A DNA stretch of 64,000 bases. Origin: Hydractinia symbiolongicarpus. Lineage: Eukaryota > Cnidaria > Hydrozoa > Anthoathecata > Hydractiniidae. This document shows, in pieces, positions 58,801-64,000 of this stretch. Where the stretch lies: assembly GCF_029227915.1 (NCBI RefSeq), contig NC_079887.1, forward strand, positions 16,553,650-16,617,649, written 5' to 3'. Made by a program: the position numbers and the translations under genes. The notes below the pieces were generated by a model. That model searched no databases and had not been told where the DNA came from. It saw nothing but the letters and a program-made list of their open reading frames with translations. The stretch's first letter is position 1. Each line of letters opens with the position of its first letter.

Positions 58801-59614
58801 ATAATTACGCAAGGCCTAGATCAGACAGTTTAATGCTGTTAATTAAGGTTGTGGCTAGTTAAAGTACCCATAACACCAGAAAAGGATTCACCAGGAATGG
58901 GCGATATGCTTAGCATATACTTCAGAAATTTCTCTGTTTGAGCCTGAACATGCTTATAAGTGTTATGCTTATAAAAGACGGGTAGCTATTGTTAACTCGT
59001 ACATTGTTACTACGAGATCAAACCCGACCGTTCATGTGTTTGAACTCACAAAAAAGTCCTTTAATCCCTGCCTGTTTCCTACCATCTCCGTTTCTCAGGC
59101 GATTTATGACGTATGTATTAACGCATGATTGCTTTATTTCAGGCAGATGCAACGTCAGCGCTTTTAAAGCTTGACAAAACAGTGCTAAATAATCGACCAA
59201 TAAACGTAGCGTTGTCCAACCCACCTGCACGTAAACAACAGAAACAAAACCAGCCAGCGCACGAACAGACGAAGCCGGAAGTTAAAGATATACCGGGGAG
59301 GTTTGTGGTGTTTAATCTCTACCCTCTTTCGTTTAAACCCAGGCTTTCCAGGCTATTCCGCTGGATACAGTTTCCTAGGGACAAATCACTTGTTTTGTCT
59401 TAATTAGTTTGTTTAACTTGTTATTCTATTTAGCCGTGGCCGATCAAAAACACAACTTTCGTTGGTACCCAGATCTCTTCAAAAAGCGTCGAACGATAGT
59501 AAAACCCAAGTTGCTGCCACATCGACGCCAACGAGTAAGACGTCATCGTCTTCGTCATCGATGTCAGGAGCAATGAGTAATAATGACTTTAGAAAGTTTT
59601 TATTGAAGAAATAA
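22749..59614 (+). CDS. SART3: SART3, U4/U6 snRNP recycling factor (HAT repeats, two RRMs); 27 exons
   Basis: Exons: 22749-22859, 38475-38601, 39232-39336, 40486-40610, 40802-40861, 43369-43412, 43875-43936, 50822-50946, 51221-51376, 51790-51894, 51964-51997, 52165-52260, 52379-52441, 52601-52659, 52821-52927, 53289-53401, 53784-53860, 54514-54591, 54689-54791, 54967-55183, 55455-55539, 55686-55769, 56748-56852, 58133-58222, 58313-58396, 59143-59300, 59434-59614. All introns are GT/AG and all phases agree, giving 917 residues against 963 in human. SART3 binds U6 snRNA and U4/U6 through its HAT and RRM domains and promotes U4/U6 re-annealing in the nucleus; it also binds LSM proteins by its C-terminus. 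Residues 38-497 carry HAT repeats, 498-583 a basic linker, about 660-735 and 752-825 the RRMs. Ordering and spacing match the family throughout. Exon 1 is the least certain exon. Confidence 0.93.
24845..25278 (-). CDS. BEN-domain C-terminal exon inside the TIR element
   Basis: On the minus strand a plausible splice acceptor (attaccttcag) ends at 25279. The frame then reads an acidic linker, EIPTEFWPIANEV, and a domain with FSYLLLAKLFDHKELVGRNC, GVKKPAIDGYKQDIVKAL, FYPTN and WRDCQRAIDEFIRRSNR, stopping at 24845. Spacing and the closing 'W..C..AID...RR' are those of a BEN domain, a DNA/chromatin-binding module of four to five helices. No intact N-terminus was found. It abuts the Tc1 transposase fragment on the other strand at about 25285. 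The domain looks uninterrupted, so it may still be expressed. BEN domains are known in both host and viral/transposon proteins. Confidence 0.5.
25286..25640 (+). pseudogene. Tc1-like transposase, C-terminal part only
   Basis: The sequence starts within the DDE domain (TLKPFISDVFPDGHRFMQDN). The second catalytic Asp is in MQDNDPKHTS and the third acidic residue in SPDMNPIENFWHEMK. It ends with a normal C-terminus and TAA at 25638-25640. The helix-turn-helix region and first Asp are absent. Truncation is exactly where the antisense BEN exon begins. Confidence 0.85.
25941..26182. repeat. ~60-bp tandem repeat, four copies
   Basis: Unit aaagtttaatttttttaact...ttacaatttaatatctctcgc, repeated four times with minor changes, next to the right end of the inner TIR element. 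Confidence 0.9.
27266..28305. mobile_element. TTAA-flanked MITE (piggyBac-like), ~1.04 kb
   Basis: The ends are ttaaggatacggtaaccccc (27266-27285) and its perfect reverse complement (28286-28305). TTAA stands at both termini, the target choice of piggyBac elements. No transposase is present inside; the content is AT-rich. Confidence 0.7.
28941..29932. mobile_element. Nested TA-flanked MITE, 992 bp, perfect 31-bp TIRs
   Basis: cagtactgtgaaaaggtttg starts at 28941; its perfect 31-bp inverse ends at 29932; TA is on both sides. The subterminal words tcgtggttcgtg/cacgaacca are repeated. It carries the ~53-bp tandem array. Being intact at both ends, it is younger than its host element. Confidence 0.85.
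29253..29600. repeat. ~53-bp tandem repeat, about 6.5 copies
   Basis: Unit aaaatgcgatctaaaa...catttctatcgccgc...cgtttataaacttt, starting at about 29253, 29305, 29358, 29411, 29464, 29516 and 29568, inside the nested MITE. Confidence 0.9.
29936..30084. repeat. ~40-bp degenerate tandem repeat, about four copies
   Basis: The pattern tgctgttttgaaagttatacagcaag recurs with changes directly after the right end of the nested MITE. Confidence 0.7.
30869..32117. other. Part of SART3 intron 1 with nothing recognised
   Basis: AT-rich intron sequence. The small open frames at 31421-31926 are low-complexity and have no domain. Confidence 0.4.
32120..32837 (-). mobile_element. Pogo/Tigger-like element remnant, 718 bp
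   Basis: The ends ccgatgtccaataaacacc and ccatgtttcctctaacaaac (the latter read on the minus strand) are degenerate inverted repeats beside TA (32118-32119; 32838-32839). On the minus strand near 32340-32570 the reading DMIVKSFK, stop, CGLNLLVDGSEVWQIHCFK recalls the C-terminal tail of pogo/Tigger transposases ('SF..CGIS...DG.ED'). Most of the transposase is deleted. Its ends resemble those of the element at 40900-42967. Confidence 0.55.
33467..36508 (+). CDS. Intact non-LTR retrotransposon polyprotein: endonuclease, reverse transcriptase, PHD-like finger
   Basis: A 1013-residue ORF without a break. The AP-type endonuclease (residues 1 to ~245) has QEVRW, GGDFNGHVG (~139), QIDYFLVR (~207) and SQHRLLVCDI (~234; Gln replaces the usual Asp of SDHR). 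RT follows: GKAAGVSGIVAEMVKA, NYRGLKL, FGFVPGRGTTDAI, motif A AFVDLEKAFDRVPRKV (~600), motif B GVHQGSVLSPLLF, motif C YADDLVLI (~690). A cysteine-rich finger at ~745-795 has CGVC, FCQTCKHWVHKKC and CKRC spacing, like a PHD/treble-clef. The C-terminal region has ACVRSVMLYGSETWAV and WLGHLERM, ending PTHASMENGR. The 3' end is an (ATG)n tail at 36517-36542. The group is RTE-like or a related clade. It lies in SART3 intron 1 in the sense orientation. An intact ORF suggests recent insertion. The first ATG is used; the element's true 5' end is not clear. Confidence 0.9.
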   Translation: MRMASVNVGTLRGRAGEVVEMLERRSVDMCCVQEVRWRGASVRFVEGRRARYKLFWIGNSDGYGGVGIFVAEKWVEKVIDVMRVNSRIIVIKFLIGNRIVTFLSVYAPQCGLSEEDKDKFYDELIAVTSKFGDTELVMVGGDFNGHVGKSSEGYRGVHGGYGFGSRNKEGERLLEFGMATDMVVCNTSFSKRQSRLITYESGGCKTQIDYFLVRKSDKKVVKDVKVISGEECVSQHRLLVCDIILKSVREAKRKYRPRRKVWKLKEEIVARQFSAKVQQLAYNSQCDSDNVESTWTTLKNCLLEASDDTCGWTKGPARHRQTWWWNNEVDQCIKEKRKLWKEWKSGGSKNIYLEAKRRARTAVYKAKSEAERNRFADVLRREDQRNEVFKIAKQMKKTNQDIVGEKCIRNDEGVLASTEEEKRVAWKNHYQRLLNTEFDWDEDNLSDDDVVEGPAMQIKTEWVVEAIRKMKIGKAAGVSGIVAEMVKASGYIGVELITSLANQIIKDGAIPSEWQSSVIVNCFKGKGDALERSNYRGLKLVDQVMKVIERVIDKLLRERIDIDKMQFGFVPGRGTTDAIFLLRQLQEKYLGKRKNLYFAFVDLEKAFDRVPRKVIWWAMRKLGVDEWLVTMVQSMYSNARSRVRINDSLSDEFSVNVGVHQGSVLSPLLFILVLEALSMEFRTGCPWELLYADDLVLIAESMEELVEKFEKWKKRLEEKGLKVNTAKSKVMISSIAAKCDLVVGKWPCGVCRKGVGSNSIFCQTCKHWVHKKCSSISGRLRAGIQFVCKRCKGEIIENEVFPALMMYNSGSLEIVKNFCYLGDMLGSEGGVGRSVTCRIGSAWKKFRELLPLLTSRVLSIEVKGRLYEACVRSVMLYGSETWAVKQEDLDRLERNDMRMVRWMCNASLRDRKSSDELRSRLSLCRIKDVIQIRRLNWLGHLERMEEDNWVRKCRDLIVPGAKPRGRPRKTWQEVIRTDLIERKLSLDLTQSRSDWKRVINIPRPTHASMENGR
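36517..36542 (+). repeat. (ATG)n tail of the retrotransposon
   Basis: About nine ATG units follow the stop codon by a few bases, as in retroelements that end in short microsatellites rather than poly(A). It marks the element's 3' end. Confidence 0.85.
36543..38173. other. Last part of SART3 intron 1 before the hairpins
   Basis: AT-rich, no gene. Words like tgcgatggatcac and tgcgattgatcgc at 36970 and 37735 hint at another degenerate repeat. Confidence 0.35.
38174..38217. repeat. Perfect 20-bp hairpin near the end of intron 1
   Basis: acttgccagagatgtatcaa (38174-38193) pairs perfectly with 38198-38217 across ctgt. Confidence 0.9.
38362..38417. repeat. Second hairpin, ~60 bp upstream of SART3 exon 2
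   Basis: tcttatgcaacaaaaatcct and the following bases pair with ctaggatttttttgcataag with about one indel and one mismatch; loop about 10 nt. Confidence 0.75.
38475..43936 (+). CDS. SART3: SART3 exons 2-7 (first HAT repeats)
   Basis: Exon 2 begins SEANPYQYDKHVELITALRA, exon 3 ELWMDWFQDELPLAV, exon 4 IKIWHEYCQYMMNN and RARNVFESAITSVGLHVTE, exon 5 IWDGYREFEIAIL, exons 6-7 QIERISYIFRRQLSVPLL. Each has the HAT signature of an aromatic 'W..Y..FE' helix followed by 'R...FER'. Exon 6 adds about 15 residues (QLQDSGDTVGMDAKV) not present in the human protein. Between exons 5 and 6 lies the 2.07-kb pogo-like element. Confidence 0.9.
39838..39894. repeat. Hairpin in SART3 intron 3
   Basis: cagcgtatttaggctcatca and its near-perfect inverse (tgatgagcttaaatacgctg) enclose a short copy of ttttaggctcatcg. 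A small palindromic repeat. Confidence 0.7.
41328..41525 (-). pseudogene. Short ORF opposite the transposase, weakly HIRAN-like
   Basis: 65 residues: EDFLAEAKLHDAYVVGVYRN then EFVMSQYVYASFLLLEG. The 'E..LHDAYAV.V..N..VVG' pattern recalls the first half of a HIRAN-like domain, and the ORF at 13722-13985 recalls the second half, both inside elements with similar ends. Weak evidence; the ORF has lost any continuation. Confidence 0.22.
41747..42782 (+). pseudogene. Pogo/Tigger-like transposase, many stops
   Basis: Collinear pieces in changing frames: an N-terminal helix-turn-helix (LSFKIEVSKYAREHRNHPVA, then WKFNISTKMV); a CENP-B-type second helix-turn-helix (EGFVASRGWLEKLSREM, ~42108); the DDE core (GDSTKLKPFIVFYTAVKEFQ, ~42344; NKCVV, ~42427); and further C-terminal words (CTKYLQVPDPC, ~42575; KSFKANCTEKCYNWLANGQH, ~42608). 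At least eight stops or frameshifts. The order is that of a pogo/Tigger transposase. Inactive. Confidence 0.65.
44937..50227. mobile_element. Long-TIR element in SART3 intron 7, 5.29 kb
   Basis: Left agggatcctgaggtactttt (44937) and the right end (gtacctcgggatccct, to 50227) begin inverted repeats that can be followed with gaps for about 240 bp (to ~45200 and from ~49990), including ctagctccagt.ttttagtggc and its inverse. Both ends are next to TTA (44934-44936, 50228-50230), a PIF/Harbinger-type target. No transposase was recognised inside, only the nested element at 45741 and AT-rich sequence. Confidence 0.65.
45741..46855. mobile_element. Nested TIR element, 1.1 kb, with GGTCA-rich ends
   Basis: cagcgcttaaaataa (45741-45755) and ttattttaagcgctg (46841-46855) are perfect inverted repeats, and cagacg stands directly outside both ends (45735-45740, 46856-46861). 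Subterminal parts contain many ccggtca/tgaccgg words in both orientations. It looks hAT-like by its CAG start, but the duplication seen is 6 bp, not 8. No coding region. Confidence 0.7.
50441..50798 (-). repeat. tRNA-like dispersed repeat (SINE-like), copy 2, with 14-bp target duplication
   Basis: Direct repeats aaagtatgtcatat at 50427-50440 and 50799-50812 flank a 358-bp insert. On the minus strand about 50480-50545 reads like a tRNA gene, with an A-box-like tgtagtgggtt and a B-box-like ggatcgaatcc. The word gaagaactactatgttcatc occurs twice in direct orientation (from 50445 and 50724), so the insert is more than one unit long. It is related to 9166-9400. It ends 9 bp before SART3 exon 8. 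Confidence 0.75.
50822..53401 (+). CDS. SART3: SART3 exons 8-16 (remaining HAT repeats)
   Basis: Exon 8 MADTYKIFDDWSTETVP, exon 9 FEMKDGDPARIQCIFERAIK, exon 10 VHERAVRNCPWVGKLWQNYL, exon 12 VFNQSLKGGFGNANEYLQVW, exon 14 YCVLLREWAHIE, exon 15 LWDTVMKKHSRDPLMWMEYV, exon 16 VRRVFQRAVQISFDQPESIC. These line up with the second HAT subdomain, which mediates dimerisation and U4/U6 contacts in the family. Exon 8's acceptor is affected by a repeat insertion 9 bp upstream (see findings). Confidence 0.92.
52977..53096 (+). repeat. ~55-bp imperfect tandem repeat in SART3 intron 15
   Basis: gttctgtccggtctgtcaag and tcagattattctatat recur about two and a half times. Confidence 0.8.
53784..55183 (+). CDS. 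SART3: SART3 exons 17-20 (basic linker/nuclear localisation region)
   Basis: Exon 17 carries VDTQLERIKEKKKK, exon 18 QRKKNKHKNKEDAGK, exon 19 AGKKKKKKKEIKENPLKRG. These Lys-rich stretches match the position of the SART3 nuclear localisation region. Exon 20 is a low-complexity acidic/Pro-Gln-rich spacer (HPPPQQPEQLEEK) leading to RRM1. Exon 20's donor is placed at gtaagc (55184), which gives the phase needed by exon 21. Confidence 0.85.
54170..54352 (-). repeat. tRNA-derived SINE-like sequence in SART3 intron 17
   Basis: On the minus strand from about 54350 the sequence ggtcggtagagcattagcct, then tgcaaatttaaggtttcaggttcgagagc matches tRNA layout: A-box, a 7-nt anticodon-like loop ctgcaaa and a B-box ggttcgag. 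A mature tRNA is unlikely because the acceptor stem does not close. It differs from the family at 9.2 and 50.4 kb. Confidence 0.55.
55455..56852 (+). CDS. SART3: SART3 exons 21-23 (RRM1)
   Basis: RNP2 is LSIFLSNL (exon 21) and RNP1 KGYAYLQF (exon 22); exon 23 finishes the fold (ESVAEALKLDRETLLGRPVF, then VSECVDKKEKPTEFK). The VSECVDK-type ending is a SART3 hallmark. The intron between exons 22 and 23 contains a 30-bp minisatellite. Confidence 0.93.
56353..56703 (+). repeat. 30-bp minisatellite, about 11.7 copies, in SART3 intron 22
   Basis: The unit is ctgtgtgatttattagctat followed by ctggttgtgt, with few changes among copies. The open frame through it is an artefact. Confidence 0.97.
57701..57760 (+). 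CDS. Possible alternative terminal exon of SART3
   Basis: After ggatttcag, 19 codons (YEPERSEAEITAQPRPVYS) end in TAA. They would join exon 23 in phase 0. AATAAA lies 47 bp downstream (57807-57812). Use of this exon would give a protein ending after RRM1, without RRM2 or the LSM-binding tail. The segment has no match in the main SART3 product. It could be chance. Confidence 0.3.
   Translation, partial: YEPERSEAEITAQPRPVYS
58133..59614 (+). CDS. SART3: SART3 exons 24-27 (RRM2 and LSM-interaction tail)
   Basis: RNP2 is LYVSNL (exon 24), RNP1 KGYAYVEY (exon 25), and NRPINVALSNPP in exon 26 closes RRM2. Exon 27 has RSKTQLSLVPRSLQK and a Ser/Thr-rich stretch, and ends in MSNNDFRKFLLKK, the family's C-terminal LSM2-8-binding motif, followed by TAA at 59612-59614. 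Confidence 0.95.
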
Positions 59615-63583
<3,969 letters not shown>

Positions 63584-64000
63584 ATGACGTATACATGTAT
63601 TGTGAAAGACTGCTCAAACAGCATTAGAAAGTTGAGAAAATGGAGGACAGTGGAATGTGAAATACATAACTGCTTAAGATCTTCATCGTCATGTTCATGT
63701 GAGGAACCTTTTATGTAAGTATTATTCTGGTTAAGGCGTTTTTTATGTTTTTTCTTAGCCAACCTGAAGTGTCTTAATATAAAATATAGGCTAGCTTCAA
63801 TATAATAATTTGCTTATATGTATTTTCATTTTAGGTTATATCCATTTCCAACCGAAAGAAAACAACCAGACAAAAGAGATGCCTGGATCAAGTTAGTGAA
63901 CAGAACTGATTACAGTGGTAAAAAGTTATGGCAACCCAGCTAAGATAGTAGTATTTGCTCTCTCCATTTTATGGATGGCAAACCAACGATTTTAAATCCC
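63584..64000 (+). pseudogene. THAP-domain gene, first two exons, with a TAA inside the domain; runs off the window
   Basis: Exon 1 (63584-63714) reads MTYTCIVKDCSNSIRKLRKW, then CEIHNCLRSSSSCSCEEPFM, and exon 2 (from 63835) LYPFPTERKQPDKRDAWIKL, then VNRTDYSGKKLWQPS. After TAA at 63941-63943 the same frame continues DSSICSLHFMDGKPTILNP to the edge. The C..C pair, 'FP.......R..W', the LWQPS word and the closing C..HF are the zinc ligands and signature of a THAP-type C2CH DNA-binding finger, in a form common in cnidarians where it is often transposon-associated. The last Cys and His lie after the stop, so the finger cannot form if the stop is real. TAA is one base from AAA (Lys), so a point mutation, read error or RNA edit would explain it. 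Donor gtaagt and acceptor ttttag are good. Confidence 0.65.

Overview
The window is eukaryotic animal DNA, most likely from a cnidarian and probably a hydrozoan (inference). The support is an AT-rich background, spliced genes with GT/AG introns full of transposons, and gene and repeat types I associate with cnidarian genomes. There are no bacterial operons and no CRISPR.

Layout. (1) 1-5335 is a denser, more GC-rich block of compact genes on both strands. It looks like the decaying end of a Polinton/adintovirus-like integrated element: one intact capsid-like ORF and about six neighbours, nearly all carrying an in-frame stop or frameshift. It ends at a 240-bp (TTTA)n array. (2) 5.8-14.2 kb holds two broken non-LTR retrotransposons, a 24-residue repeat protein fragment, a tRNA-like dispersed repeat with a perfect 47-bp hairpin, and a small TIR element. 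(3) 15149-18545 has four exons of a CaRF/ALS2CR8-type transcription factor gene, with no 3' end seen. (4) 18.6-22.5 kb is a broken reverse-transcriptase element with a C2H2 finger. Two exact tandem duplications of nearly equal length (845 bp at 9.4 kb, 839 bp at 18.6 kb) lie inside retroelements.

(5) The main gene is SART3 (U4/U6 snRNP recycling factor, Prp24-type), 22749-59614 on the + strand. I could place 27 exons whose phases all agree, giving a 917-residue protein: HAT repeats, basic linker, two RRMs and the C-terminal LSM-binding tail. Its introns are transposon graveyards. Intron 1 (15.6 kb) holds nested TIR elements, one with a BEN-domain exon beside a Tc1 transposase fragment, a pogo-like remnant, and an intact endonuclease/reverse-transcriptase ORF with a PHD-like finger. 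Intron 5 holds a broken pogo/Tigger-like transposon. Intron 7 holds a 5.3-kb long-TIR element and a tRNA-like repeat inserted 9 bp upstream of exon 8. (6) 59.6-63.5 kb has no recognised gene, only a ~197-bp (TA)n array. (7) 63584-64000 holds the first two exons of a THAP-domain gene with a TAA inside the domain.

The genes do not form a pathway. The window is one large housekeeping gene and two or three DNA-binding-protein genes embedded in layered mobile elements. All family names come from reading the translations and remembered family features; no search was run.
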